A stretch of 64,000 nt of DNA, from assembly GCF_003024155.1 (NCBI RefSeq), contig NZ_CP028136.1, positions 434,001 to 498,000 of the forward strand, in the 5' to 3' direction. The DNA comes from Christiangramia fulva (GTDB taxonomy: Bacteria > Bacteroidota > Bacteroidia > Flavobacteriales > Flavobacteriaceae). Under the pieces are notes generated by a model. The model searched no databases, was not told the origin of the DNA, and saw only the letters and a list, made by a program, of their open reading frames with translations. Every line of letters begins with the position of its first letter. Position 1 is the stretch's first letter. This document shows positions 29,440 through 38,579 of this stretch, piece after piece. The translations under genes and the position numbers were made by a program.

Positions 29440-30498
29440 ATGAATTGCAAAATCACCGGAACCGGTAGTTACATACCAAATATTATCACTAAAAACGCTG
29501 ACTTTGACAAACATGAATTCTACAACACTGATGGCACTAATTTCCCTCATGATAACGAAACTACCATCAGGAAATTCAAGGCCATTACAGGAATTGAGGA
29601 AAGAAGGTATTTAAGTGAAAACCTGAACACATCAGATATTGCTGTTCTTGCAGCTCAAAAAGCTATTGAGGATGCAAAATTAGATCCCGAAACCCTTGAT
29701 TATATCATTGTGGCTCATAATTACGGAGATGTTAAAACCGGCTCTGTTCAGAGCGATACGGTGCCCAGCCTGGCGACCCGGGTTAAATCTCATTTAAGGA
29801 TTAAAAATTCCCGATGTGTTTGTTATGATGTGCTTTTCGGGTGCCCAGGATGGATCGAAGGTATGATACATGCCCAGGCGTTTATCAAAGCGGGCATGGC
29901 AAAAAAATGTATGGTAATTGGCGCTGAAGCTTTATCGAGAGTGATCGATAAACATGATAGGGATTCGATGATTTTTTCAGATGGGGCCGGGGCAGCGATC
30001 CTGGAAGCCACCGAAGAAAAAGGCGGGATCCTTGCCCATGAATCGGCTACACATTCTTTTCAGGAAGCGGAATATATTTATTTTGGAAAATCAAACCGTT
30101 CGGAAGCTTCGGAAGATGTACGGTATATAAAAATGCATGGCCGGAAAATTTATGAATTTGCCTTGATGCACGTTCCTAAAGCCATGAAAAGCTGTCTTGA
30201 TAATAGCGGAAAATCTATTAACGACCTTAAAAAAATCTTTATTCATCAGGCGAATGAAAAGATGGACCAGGCAATTATAGACAGGTTCTACAAACTTCAC
30301 CAGACCAAAGCCCCTGAAGATGTTATGCCCATGACTATTCATGAACTTGGCAACAGCAGTGTGGCGACGGTTCCAACTCTTTTTGACCTCGTTCGAAAAG
30401 GCGGAATTAAAAACCAGAAGTTGAATAAAGGAGACGTTGTGATGTTTGCCAGCGTGGGTGCCGGAATGAATATTAATGCCATTACCTACCAGGTATAA
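29440..30498 (+). CDS. 3-oxoacyl-ACP synthase III family protein (KAS III/FabH-like)
   Basis: KAS III enzymes condense an acyl-CoA with malonyl-ACP. The 352 residues carry the catalytic Cys in VLFGCPGWIEG (about residue 131), His in FIHQANEKM (about 268) and Asn in ELGNSSVATVP (about 307). The FabH substitution of the usual ACS by FGC and a long N-terminal insert point to a side branch of the family rather than housekeeping FabH, perhaps for special lipids. A 4-codon upstream reading frame (29429-29443) overlaps the ATG by 4 bases. The next gene, a methyltransferase, follows after 1 bp. Confidence 0.85.
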   Translation: MNCKITGTGSYIPNIITKNADFDKHEFYNTDGTNFPHDNETTIRKFKAITGIEERRYLSENLNTSDIAVLAAQKAIEDAKLDPETLDYIIVAHNYGDVKTGSVQSDTVPSLATRVKSHLRIKNSRCVCYDVLFGCPGWIEGMIHAQAFIKAGMAKKCMVIGAEALSRVIDKHDRDSMIFSDGAGAAILEATEEKGGILAHESATHSFQEAEYIYFGKSNRSEASEDVRYIKMHGRKIYEFALMHVPKAMKSCLDNSGKSINDLKKIFIHQANEKMDQAIIDRFYKLHQTKAPEDVMPMTIHELGNSSVATVPTLFDLVRKGGIKNQKLNKGDVVMFASVGAGMNINAITYQV

Positions 30499-30499
30499 A

Positions 30500-31021
30500 A
30501 TGTACGAAAACACCTTTCCGGAAAAGCGCTTTCAAAAAACACTTGAATTCCTTCAGGATTCGGTGAAACCACCGGCTAAGATCCTGGATTTGGGAGTGAA
30601 AAATCCCTTTTCCAAAATTATGTCGGAAAATGGTTACAGCGTCACGAACACTTCCGGAGAAGACCTGGACGAAGATTTTACATCAGTCCAGAATGGAGAA
30701 TTTGAAGCAGTAACAGCCTTTGAGATATTCGAACATTTAATCGCTCCTTATAATATTCTGAAAGAGATAAAAGCACCTAAGCTGGTAGCCAGCGTTCCCT
30801 TAAAATTATGGTTTTCGCCTGCTTACAGAAGTAAAACCGATAAATGGGATCGGCATTATCACGAATTTGAAGATTGGCAGTTCGACTGGTTGCTGGAAAA
30901 AAGCGGCTGGGAAATAAAAAAAACCTTAAAATGGACAAATCCGGTAAATAAAATTGGAGTTCGTCCACTACTAAGAAAGATCACTCCCCGATATTACGCC
31001 GTTTACGCAGAGCGCAAATAA
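30500..31021 (+). CDS. Class I SAM-dependent methyltransferase
   Basis: The 173-residue protein has the SAM-binding start KILDLGVKNPFSKIM (about residues 21-35), the acidic D/E after strand 2, and VTAFEIFEHL (about 66-75), which is the motif II/post-II of class I methyltransferases. The first glycine motif is altered (DLGVKNPF rather than DxGxGxG). The ATG at 30500 lies 1 bp after the KAS III stop; longer frames start inside that gene. The substrate is unknown; the KAS III and glycosyltransferase neighbours suggest envelope lipid or glycan modification. Confidence 0.75.
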   Translation: MYENTFPEKRFQKTLEFLQDSVKPPAKILDLGVKNPFSKIMSENGYSVTNTSGEDLDEDFTSVQNGEFEAVTAFEIFEHLIAPYNILKEIKAPKLVASVPLKLWFSPAYRSKTDKWDRHYHEFEDWQFDWLLEKSGWEIKKTLKWTNPVNKIGVRPLLRKITPRYYAVYAERK

Positions 31022-31066
31022 TTTTTCTAAAATCATATCTTAGCTTCACATTTAAAAAGCATTTTC

Positions 31067-31915
31067 TTGAAGGTCTATATTGTCATTCCGGCGCATAACG
31101 AGGGAAATTTTATTGCACAATGCCTTCAGTCACTTGTTTCACAGACTCTTTTACCAACCAGATTAGTAGTGGTTGATGATCATTCTACCGATAACACCGC
31201 TGAAATAGTCGAAGAGTTCAGCAGGAAATTTGATTTTATTGAGCTGGTAAAAAATGAATCATCAGCCGAACATGCCCCAGGAAGTAAAGTGATCAATGCC
31301 TTTTACAAAGGCTACTATCAGCTTGACGAAAATTTTGACGTGATCTGTAAATTCGATGCCGACCTTATCTTTCCGAAGAATTATCTGGAAAAAATTGTAC
31401 AAATTTTTCAGGAAGATCCAAAAGTAGGAATGGCAGGAGGCTTTTGTAGTGTGAAACACAATAACAAATGGATTCCCGAGAACTTAACGGGGAAAGATCA
31501 TATTCGAGGCGCTTTAAAAGCCTACCGGAAGCATTGCTTTATTCAAATAGGTAAATTGAAACCCGCCATGGGCTGGGACACTGCTGATGAACTTCTTGCA
31601 AGATTTCATGACTGGAAAGTAGTAACCGATGAAAAACTTTTGGTGCAGCATTTGCGTCCAACCGGAATGAATTATTTTGAACATTCCGGCCATAAACAGG
31701 GCGAGGCATTTTATCGTTTACGCTACGGACTTTTGCTAACAGTCATTGCCTCGGGCAAATTAGCCGTAATGAAAATGAACCCATTTGCATTTTTGCATTA
31801 TATCACCGGTTATTTCAGGGCTAAAAGTAAAAAACGACCTTTTCTGGTTTCGGTAGAAGAAGGTCGTTTTATAAGAAAACTGCGCTGGGCCAATATTAAA
31901 AAGAAACTGGTCTAA
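31067..31915 (+). CDS. Family 2 glycosyltransferase
   Basis: The 282 residues open with the GT2 signature VYIVIPAHNEGNFIAQCLQSL and VVVDDHSTDNT (about residues 3-45), and the metal-binding CKFDADLIFP (about 96-105). It transfers a sugar from a nucleotide sugar to a cell-envelope acceptor that is not known. Translation probably begins at TTG 31067, as no ATG is in frame nearby; a TATCTTAG box lies about 30 bp upstream. It lies 45 bp after the methyltransferase gene. Confidence 0.85.
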   Translation: MKVYIVIPAHNEGNFIAQCLQSLVSQTLLPTRLVVVDDHSTDNTAEIVEEFSRKFDFIELVKNESSAEHAPGSKVINAFYKGYYQLDENFDVICKFDADLIFPKNYLEKIVQIFQEDPKVGMAGGFCSVKHNNKWIPENLTGKDHIRGALKAYRKHCFIQIGKLKPAMGWDTADELLARFHDWKVVTDEKLLVQHLRPTGMNYFEHSGHKQGEAFYRLRYGLLLTVIASGKLAVMKMNPFAFLHYITGYFRAKSKKRPFLVSVEEGRFIRKLRWANIKKKLV

Positions 31916-31917
31916 GC

Positions 31918-33549
31918 TTATTTTTCAAGTACTTCCAGTAATGGCTTTCCGGTAGCGGCACTAGGGAAAGGAATACCCAACAGGCTTGAGATGGTTGGCG
32001 CGATATCAGGAATGAAGCTCATTTTAACTGTCGAGCCCTTTCTGATCCCTTTTCCGTAGAAGATCAAAGGCACATGAGTATCATAATTAAACGCGCTTCC
32101 ATGCGTAGAACCGGTTGGAGAATAAACAACATAAGAAGGATCTAAAACAAAAACCACATCACCACTTCGTTTTTGATTAAAACCATTCTGAATTAACGCT
32201 CCCACTCCTTTTGTGAAAGAGCCGGCAGTAAGTTCTTCCCGCGTAAAAACTTTATAGATATGATCCTGTTGCAACAAATAATGTGCTATTTTCTCTTCTA
32301 CATCAGATAATTCGAGGCCTTTTTTCGCGATTTCATCATAATTAAGAAATACCTGGGAATTAGAAATATTCGCGATCAGGCTGTCACTGTCAAATTCCTT
32401 TTTTACAAATTCATCCAGGTTCATATTGTTTTTTGTCTCCTCAAAATAACCTGAAGGAACGCGTTGTGACTGAAGGTAAGAAGGAACATCTATGGCTCCG
32501 TGATCTGCGGTTAAGAAAAGGGTGTAATTTCCCGGTCCCACCTGCTTATCGAGAAATTTTAAGAATTTCGCGAGCGTGAGATCCAGCCTTAGATAAGTAT
32601 CCTCAATTTCCTTGGAATTAACTCCGAAATTATGGCCCACATAATCGGTGCTTGAAAAACTTAAGGTAAGCACATCAGTGATATCATCCTGCCCAAGTTG
32701 CTCACCTTTCACGGCTGCTTCAGCGAATTCTTCGGTGAGGTCATTCCCGTAAGGAGTAGATTTAAGAATATCAAATTGTCCATTTTCAGGAGCCAGTTTT
32801 TTAAGATCATAAGGAAATACCGCTTTTTCCTTTCCGCGGAAACCACCTTCAAAGTTGTTTTCGTCGCTTCCGCTTTCAGTATAAACAGAAATATCTTTTA
32901 AAGTATTCCAGGTCTTCAAATACGATTTTGCCTTTCCTGAATTATTGAAATCCTTTACCCATTGTGGTAATTCCTTTAAATAATAAGAACTGCTTATCCA
33001 ATTAGCTTCTTCGCGGCCGTTAAACCAGTAAGCTGCATTGGCAGAATGTCCGGCGGGCAAAATGGAGGCCCGATCTTTAAGAGAAACCCCAATGGTCTTC
33101 CCCCTCATTTCGGTATATAATCGGTTTTCATCTGCAAAAGTCGAACTTTTCATACGATGCGGGGACATTTCTCCTGCATCGCTGGTAGTTCCTACAGGGC
33201 TGACCGATCCATCACTTACGCAATAAATGAATTCCTTGGAAAACTTATCATACCAGTTATTGCTGATGATCCCGTGATTCATTGGCGTGGTTCCTGAAAA
33301 AACCGAGGCGTGGCCCGGGCCGGTAGCAGTAGGCACATAGTTAAAATGATTGTTTTTAAAATTAAAACCATCATTCACCAATCTTTTAAATCCCTCTTCT
33401 CCATACTGGTTCCAGAACCTGGAGAGATAATCATACCTCATCTGGTCAACAACAATGCCGACCACAAGTTTAGGTCTGGTATCGGGAATTTGGGCCTTTA
33501 CTGAAAAAAAATTAACGAGTAGAAAAAGTGCTATTAAGTAACGTTTCAT
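31918..33549 (-). CDS. pafA: Alkaline phosphatase PafA-type
   Basis: The product has a signal peptide (MKRYLIALFLLVNFFSVKAQ) and the phosphodiesterase/alkaline phosphatase-superfamily core. Zinc ligands are seen in GIVVDQMRYD and LTADHGAID; the nucleophile is the Thr of TATGPGHASVFSG (about residue 76). The Asn in ISNNWYDK and the K-x-R pair in SLKDRASILPAGHS match the PafA-type monoesterase phosphate pocket (T79, N100, K162, R164 in the Elizabethkingia enzyme). It should release phosphate from monoesters in the periplasm. The ATG at 33549 is used; a TTG precedes it at 33552. Confidence 0.9.
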   Translation of the reverse strand: MKRYLIALFLLVNFFSVKAQIPDTRPKLVVGIVVDQMRYDYLSRFWNQYGEEGFKRLVNDGFNFKNNHFNYVPTATGPGHASVFSGTTPMNHGIISNNWYDKFSKEFIYCVSDGSVSPVGTTSDAGEMSPHRMKSSTFADENRLYTEMRGKTIGVSLKDRASILPAGHSANAAYWFNGREEANWISSSYYLKELPQWVKDFNNSGKAKSYLKTWNTLKDISVYTESGSDENNFEGGFRGKEKAVFPYDLKKLAPENGQFDILKSTPYGNDLTEEFAEAAVKGEQLGQDDITDVLTLSFSSTDYVGHNFGVNSKEIEDTYLRLDLTLAKFLKFLDKQVGPGNYTLFLTADHGAIDVPSYLQSQRVPSGYFEETKNNMNLDEFVKKEFDSDSLIANISNSQVFLNYDEIAKKGLELSDVEEKIAHYLLQQDHIYKVFTREELTAGSFTKGVGALIQNGFNQKRSGDVVFVLDPSYVVYSPTGSTHGSAFNYDTHVPLIFYGKGIRKGSTVKMSFIPDIAPTISSLLGIPFPSAATGKPLLEVLEK

Positions 33550-33663
33550 CAAAAAAGATTTTTATTATGTTCAAAAATACTAAACTTGTGACGCTAAACT
33601 TTAATTCAGCCTTAAATACTTTCGCGTGAAATTTTAGTATTTTAGCTTTTCAAAATTTATTGA

Positions 33664-34401
33664 ATGACCTATCTGCACTCGATTGGTGAATATTTTTTAA
33701 TGCTCAAAGGAGTTTTTGGCCGAATGACCAAAGGCTCCGTTCTAAGGAATCTCATCCTAAAGGAAATCAATGATCTTATCATGGGTTCATTGGGAATCGT
33801 TGCATTTTTATCATTCTTTATTGGTGCCGTAGTAGCCATTCAAACCGCGCTTAACTTAAACAATCCGCTGATCCCTAAATCGCTGGTAGCTTATGCTGCA
33901 AGACAATCGGTGATCCTCGAGTTTTCCCCTACATTTATTTCTATAATTATGGCCGGGAAAGTTGGATCTTATATCACCTCGAGCATTGGATCTATGAGGG
34001 TAACTGAACAGATCGACGCTCTGGAAGTAATGGGTATTAACAGCCAGAATTATCTCATTTTCCCTAAAATCATCGCAATGCTCACCTATCCGTTTGTGAT
34101 CGCAATTTCGATGTTTTTAGGTATTCTCGGAGCTTATTGCGCAGCTGTTTTTGGAGGTTTTGTCACTTCAGATCAATTTGTAACAGGCCTACAGGATGAT
34201 TTTATACCGTTTCATCTTACCTACGCCTTTATAAAAACTTTTTTATTTTCATTCATTTTGGCTACCGTTCCCGCTTATCATGGCTATTTTATGAAAGGCG
34301 GAGCTCTTGAAGTAGGAGAGGCTGCCACTACCTCGTTTGTCTGGACGAGTGTTATCTTAATTGTCACCAACTATATAGTCACCCAATTACTATTAAGCTG
34401 A
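33664..34401 (+). CDS. mlaE: ABC transporter permease, MlaE family
   Basis: MlaE permeases move phospholipids between the inner membrane and MCE-domain proteins. The 245-residue protein has five to six membrane helices and the family stretch FSPTFISIIMAGKVGSYITSSIGSMRVTEQIDALEVMG (about residues 84-120). It overlaps into an operon with the ATPase mlaF (2-bp gap). The MCE-domain partner mlaD is not in the window. Confidence 0.93.
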   Translation: MTYLHSIGEYFLMLKGVFGRMTKGSVLRNLILKEINDLIMGSLGIVAFLSFFIGAVVAIQTALNLNNPLIPKSLVAYAARQSVILEFSPTFISIIMAGKVGSYITSSIGSMRVTEQIDALEVMGINSQNYLIFPKIIAMLTYPFVIAISMFLGILGAYCAAVFGGFVTSDQFVTGLQDDFIPFHLTYAFIKTFLFSFILATVPAYHGYFMKGGALEVGEAATTSFVWTSVILIVTNYIVTQLLLS

Positions 34402-34403
34402 TC

Positions 34404-35168
34404 ATGATCGAAGTTAAAAATTTATATAAATCTTTTGGCGGGCAGGATGTGCTTAAAGGAATCGACTATGTTTTTGAACGCGGAAAAACGAACCTCATTA
34501 TCGGGGAGTCCGGTTCAGGAAAAAGTGTCTTTCTAAAATGCATGCTCGGACTTTTTAAGCCCGATAAGGGTACCATTGAATATGATGGAAAACCCTATAC
34601 CACATTTTCTGAAGAAGAACAAAGGGAACTTCGAACCGAAATAGGAATGCTTTTCCAGGGAGGAGCTTTATTCGATTCAATGACCGTGGAAGAAAATGTC
34701 ATGTTTCCGCTGAAAATGTTTACCAATCAAAGAAGGAAGGAAATGCTGAAACGAGTGCATGAAGTTCTTGAGCGGGTGAACCTTACAGGTAACGATCATA
34801 AAATGCCTTCAGAGATCAGCGGTGGAATGCAAAAGCGGGTGGCCATTGCCAGGGCCCTCGTGAATAAGCCAAAGTATCTTTTCTGCGATGAGCCCAATTC
34901 AGGACTCGACCCGAAAACGGCCACGGTGATCGATAACCTTATCCAGGAACTTACTCATGAGAACGACATCACCACGGTACTGATCACTCATGATATGAAT
35001 TCGGTACTTGAGATTGGGGAACGAATAGCCTTTCTTAAAGATGGTGTGTTGGCATGGAAAGGTACCAAAGACGAGATCTTCAAAACCGATGATGAAGCAG
35101 TGACAGATTTTGTATATTCTTCAGACCTCTTTCAGCAGGTACGTGCGGCTCAAAACAATGATGATTAG
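34404..35168 (+). CDS. mlaF: ABC transporter ATP-binding protein, MlaF family
   Basis: The 254-residue ATPase shows Walker A GESGSGKSVF (about 34-43), the Q loop (LFQGGALFDS), signature ISGGMQKRVAIARAL (about 140-154), Walker B LFCDEPNSGLDP and switch His in LITHDMN. It powers MlaE for outer-membrane lipid balance. The gene pairs with mlaE with a 2-bp gap; the convergent manC gene ends 8 bp after its stop. Confidence 0.94.
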   Translation: MIEVKNLYKSFGGQDVLKGIDYVFERGKTNLIIGESGSGKSVFLKCMLGLFKPDKGTIEYDGKPYTTFSEEEQRELRTEIGMLFQGGALFDSMTVEENVMFPLKMFTNQRRKEMLKRVHEVLERVNLTGNDHKMPSEISGGMQKRVAIARALVNKPKYLFCDEPNSGLDPKTATVIDNLIQELTHENDITTVLITHDMNSVLEIGERIAFLKDGVLAWKGTKDEIFKTDDEAVTDFVYSSDLFQQVRAAQNNDD

Positions 35169-35176
35169 AAGCTAAT

Positions 35177-36268
35177 TTAACCGAGATCCTTACCAAATTT
35201 TTCCATTACCTCTTCTCGAAGTTTTTTGATTTCCTGCTCTTCTGATTTTGGAATGATCATAAGAATTTCATCATCTTCAATGATAATCATTTCAGAAATT
35301 TTACGTAAAGCAACCACTTTTTTACTGGAGGAAGAAATAATATTATCTTTTGAATCCTGTGCCACAACTCTGGCATTAATTGCAGTATTTCCGTTTTCAT
35401 CTAAAGGTAATTCCTTTTGAATTGCCGACCAGGTGCCCAGGTCGCTCCATTTAAAATGAACCGGAATCACAAATACTTTCTCCGATTTCTCAAGAATAGC
35501 ATAATCTATAGAAATAGTATCGGCAAGCTTGTAATTCTTCTGCAGAAATTCTTTTTCATCAGCAGTATTCAAAGATTCAGTTCCTTTTTCAAAAAGCTGA
35601 AACATTCCCGGCATAAGCGTTTTAAAGCTTTCAATAATATAGGAAGAACTCCAAATAAAAATTCCTGCATTCCAGGAATAGTTTCCGGCTTTAATAAATT
35701 CAGCAGCCTTTTTTAGGCTTGGTTTTTCAGTAAATGCCCGTACCTTTCTCAGCTCGTCCTCACCTTCTTTATCGTATTTTATATATCCATATCCCGTATT
35801 AGGAAAAGCAGGTTCCACGCCTAAAGTTACCAGACCTTCGTTCTGCTCGGCAAAATCAAATCCTTTTTGTACAGACGCGATGAATTCATCTTCATTATCG
35901 ATCCAATGATCGCTGGGAGCGACTATCATCAGAGCATTTTCATTCTTTTTGTGGATCTTCATGGCCCCCAGCAGAATACTCGGAGCTGTATTTCGCATCT
36001 CGGGTTCGGGAACAATTTGCTCATCTTTGACAGAAGGCAATTGCTCCTTCACTTTATCTACATATTTTTCATTGGTAAGAATATAAATATTCTCGTGCGG
36101 AATAAGACCTGAGAGCCTGTTATAGGTTGTTTGAAAAAGCGTCTCTCCCACACCCAGAATGTCCAAAAACTGCTTTGGATTAGAGGCCTTGCTCGATGGC
36201 CAGAACCTGGAGCCTATACCTCCAGCCATTAAAATGGCATAATAATTATCTTTATTCGTTCCGGTCAT
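35177..36268 (-). CDS. manC: Mannose-1-phosphate guanylyltransferase
   Basis: The 363-residue enzyme makes GDP-mannose from mannose-1-phosphate and GTP. It begins MTGTNKDNYYAILMAGGIGSRFWPSSKASNPKQFL, with the pyrophosphorylase loop GGxGSRxWP, and has WNAGIFIWS and VIPVHFKWSDLGTW at about residues 195-290. There is no isomerase domain, so it is a GMP-only enzyme. It is the last gene of a leftward operon (M28 peptidase, SDR, SprT-like, manC) with overlaps or gaps of a few bases. Confidence 0.92.
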   Translation of the reverse strand: MTGTNKDNYYAILMAGGIGSRFWPSSKASNPKQFLDILGVGETLFQTTYNRLSGLIPHENIYILTNEKYVDKVKEQLPSVKDEQIVPEPEMRNTAPSILLGAMKIHKKNENALMIVAPSDHWIDNEDEFIASVQKGFDFAEQNEGLVTLGVEPAFPNTGYGYIKYDKEGEDELRKVRAFTEKPSLKKAAEFIKAGNYSWNAGIFIWSSSYIIESFKTLMPGMFQLFEKGTESLNTADEKEFLQKNYKLADTISIDYAILEKSEKVFVIPVHFKWSDLGTWSAIQKELPLDENGNTAINARVVAQDSKDNIISSSSKKVVALRKISEMIIIEDDEILMIIPKSEEQEIKKLREEVMEKFGKDLG

Positions 36269-36271
36269 AGC

Positions 36272-36871
36272 TCAGGCTTTTAACAGTTGTACTTCAGCAT
36301 TAGGTTGAAAAAGGTAGATCCTTCCGGTGTCTACCTCCGTACATTCATATCTCTTAATTCTGCGGGCTCCTTTGCGGAAAGTTTTTCCATTATATATTCG
36401 GAAAATGCTTCCGGAAGGAATTTCAAAAATATAGTTTTTACCATTCTGCTCATCATATTTTTTTAAGGCTACCGAAAGCTTTGCGTCGGTATCACTGCTG
36501 GCACGCGGATTCCTAAAATGGTTCGCAATAAGCGGAAGTAACTCATTAGGAAATATCTCCGGCCTTATAAAAGGCAACATCAAACTGCGAAAACAATGTT
36601 TCCATTCTACCCCATGCGGTTTTATTCTCCTGCCGTATTTTTCGAAAGCTATTAAATGCGCCAGCTCATGAATAGTTGTAATCAAAAAACGATATTTATT
36701 CAAATTTGCATTTATGGTTATTTGCTGAGAACCGTCATGCAAACGTTTATAATCGCCATGCCTTGTCACCCGTTCATTCACGATCTTGAGATGAACCGAG
36801 CTCATTTTAATTAATTCTGATACCGGATGAACAGCATTTGCCGGAAGATATTTTCCCAGAATTTCTTTCAT
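36272..36871 (-). CDS. SprT-like zinc-metalloprotease domain protein
   Basis: The 199 residues contain the zinc site TIHELAHLIAFEKYGRRIKPHGVEWKHCF (HELAH about residues 67-71), close to SprT/SPRTN-family metallopeptidases. The C-terminal part is lysine/arginine rich (KGARRIKRYECTEV). The role of the bacterial SprT group is not settled; DNA-protein crosslink work is known for eukaryotic relatives. It abuts the SDR gene with no gap and precedes manC by 3 bp. Confidence 0.8.
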   Translation of the reverse strand: MKEILGKYLPANAVHPVSELIKMSSVHLKIVNERVTRHGDYKRLHDGSQQITINANLNKYRFLITTIHELAHLIAFEKYGRRIKPHGVEWKHCFRSLMLPFIRPEIFPNELLPLIANHFRNPRASSDTDAKLSVALKKYDEQNGKNYIFEIPSGSIFRIYNGKTFRKGARRIKRYECTEVDTGRIYLFQPNAEVQLLKA

Positions 36872-37552
36872 TTACGGAGTACTGTTTGAAACCTGCATTA
36901 TTTTACCATTATAAAATCTGTTTCCTTTCAGGCTGAAACCCACGATATATTCTGCCATTTCAACCGCTGAAACCGGGGCCTGATATCCTGGGAATGCTTC
37001 ATTAAGCATTTCAGTCTGGACTGCTCCCAGGGCCAGAGCATTAAAAGAGGGGCCGTTTTGCTTATATTCTTCCGCAAGCAATTCCGTAAGGGTCAGAACT
37101 GCAGCTTTACTTGAACTATATGCTGCAAGGCCTGGAAATTTCATACTTCCCTGGATGCCGCCCATACTGCTGATATTGACCACGTGTGAATCACGATCCA
37201 TGTACGGGAGCAATCGCCTGGTGATCTCGGCAACTCCAAAAACATTGACTTCATAAATATTTCGGAAATCTTCAGTTGAAGTGGTTTCAAAGCTCTTATT
37301 GACAAGGTCTCCGGCATTATTAATGAGTATGTCCACCCGTTCCCAATGTTTTTCAACATGCTCAAAGACTTCAGCCATGCTGGCAGTACTGGTAATATCA
37401 AAAGAAAAAGCGGTAACATTTTCGATTTTTAGATCCTGTACAGGCTTCTCATTTCGCGAAAGTGCCAGCACATTATGCCCCAATTCAGCAAAAAGGCTTA
37501 CCATTTCGAAACCCATTCCGCGACTGGTTCCGGTAATCACAACATTTTTCAT
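36872..37552 (-). CDS. Short-chain dehydrogenase/reductase
   Basis: The 226-residue protein has the NAD(P)-binding TGTSRGMGFEM (about residues 8-18), the NNAG box (about 83-86), catalytic Ser in NISSMGG and the YSSSK motif (about 145-149). The substrate is unknown. It is the second gene of the operon that ends with manC; its start overlaps the peptidase stop by 4 bp. Confidence 0.9.
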   Translation of the reverse strand: MKNVVITGTSRGMGFEMVSLFAELGHNVLALSRNEKPVQDLKIENVTAFSFDITSTASMAEVFEHVEKHWERVDILINNAGDLVNKSFETTSTEDFRNIYEVNVFGVAEITRRLLPYMDRDSHVVNISSMGGIQGSMKFPGLAAYSSSKAAVLTLTELLAEEYKQNGPSFNALALGAVQTEMLNEAFPGYQAPVSAVEMAEYIVGFSLKGNRFYNGKIMQVSNSTP

Positions 37553-38517
37553 TGCTCTATTGTTAATTTTATCTCTTTGTTATCTGTCCTGGCCATTTTA
37601 TGCAGTCCCGGTAGGATATCTTCTATCAAATCAGCCATAAATTCAGGATCAAGATACTCAACTTCGTCATTTACATGATGATAATAAGGATAATTGGTAA
37701 AATCAAAAGAAGAGATAGTCTGGGCCGGGATTTTAAAATTACTATAGAAAGGGTAATTATCACTCCTTCTGAATAAATTGTATTCTGAGGCCTGGGGCAA
37801 AAATCCGAGTACTTCTTTCCAAGTATAATCGTTGAATTTCTGGGCAAGATTAGATTTATCATATCCCGTGACATAAACCTCATAAGATTTATTTTTCATT
37901 GGCACACCAACCATTTCGATATTGAACATGGTGTAAAGGTCTATTCCCTTTTCCTTAAGTTTCTGGGCGAGATGAGAAGATCCTTTTAGCCCAAGTTCTT
38001 CCCCCGAAAAAAGAGCAAAAATAATACTCCTTTTATTATCGCTGTTTTTCGCAAATTCTTTTGCGATTTCAAGAACTGAAACCGTTCCGGAAGCATTATC
38101 ATTCGCACCGTTAGCAATAACATCATCAGCGTCGGGATTAGCTTTCCCAATATGATCGTAATGAGCCCCCACGAGGATGTACTGATCTTTCAATTCTTCA
38201 TCTTTCCCCGGCAAAACAGCAACCAGATTATAACCGTAAAGATCTCCAACCTGAAAACTGTCACGATAGGTTTCAAAAAATGGCTTTATAGCATAGCTTT
38301 TGAATTTTCCTTCAATATAAGCGGCAGCGGTATTGATATCTTCTGAACCGGTTTTTCTTCCCCTTAATTCATCTGAAGCGAGGTAGGTTAAATTAGCGAG
38401 CACTTCGTCTTTTGAAACCTGGTAAGATTCTGAATTTGTTTCCTGAGAAATACAGGAAAAATTTATAAAAACACCGATAAGAAGTATAAACGGAAGTTGA
38501 AATATATTTTTTCGCAT
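37549..38517 (-). CDS. M28 family zinc peptidase, secreted or lipid-anchored
   Basis: The 322-residue enzyme has a leader ending INFSC (possible lipobox Cys22) and the M28 core: VGAHYDHIG (first zinc ligands, about 122-130), GANDNASGTVSVLEIA (bridging Asp), ALFSGEELGLKGS (catalytic Glu) and the final HHVNDEVEYLD histidine. M28 aminopeptidases remove N-terminal residues in the periplasm. First gene of a four-gene leftward operon; a hairpin terminator precedes it. Confidence 0.88.
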   Translation of the reverse strand: MRKNIFQLPFILLIGVFINFSCISQETNSESYQVSKDEVLANLTYLASDELRGRKTGSEDINTAAAYIEGKFKSYAIKPFFETYRDSFQVGDLYGYNLVAVLPGKDEELKDQYILVGAHYDHIGKANPDADDVIANGANDNASGTVSVLEIAKEFAKNSDNKRSIIFALFSGEELGLKGSSHLAQKLKEKGIDLYTMFNIEMVGVPMKNKSYEVYVTGYDKSNLAQKFNDYTWKEVLGFLPQASEYNLFRRSDNYPFYSNFKIPAQTISSFDFTNYPYYHHVNDEVEYLDPEFMADLIEDILPGLHKMARTDNKEIKLTIEQ

Positions 38518-38534
38518 AAGCCTAAAGATAAAAA

Positions 38535-38556
38535 AATCCCGCGAGTAAGCGGGATT
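38535..38556 (-). terminator. Intrinsic terminator after pdhC
   Basis: On the minus strand an 8-bp stem (AATCCCGC/GCGGGATT) with a 6-nt loop is followed by a run of T (rc of the As at 38531-38536), 24 bp after the pdhC stop. Confidence 0.75.
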
Positions 38557-38579
38557 CGATTTTTTATTAAAACTCCTGA

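Noticed and set aside
30091..30513. Antisense open frame of 140 codons over the KAS III gene
   Set aside because: It overlaps conserved catalytic codons of the KAS III gene and is a shadow frame.
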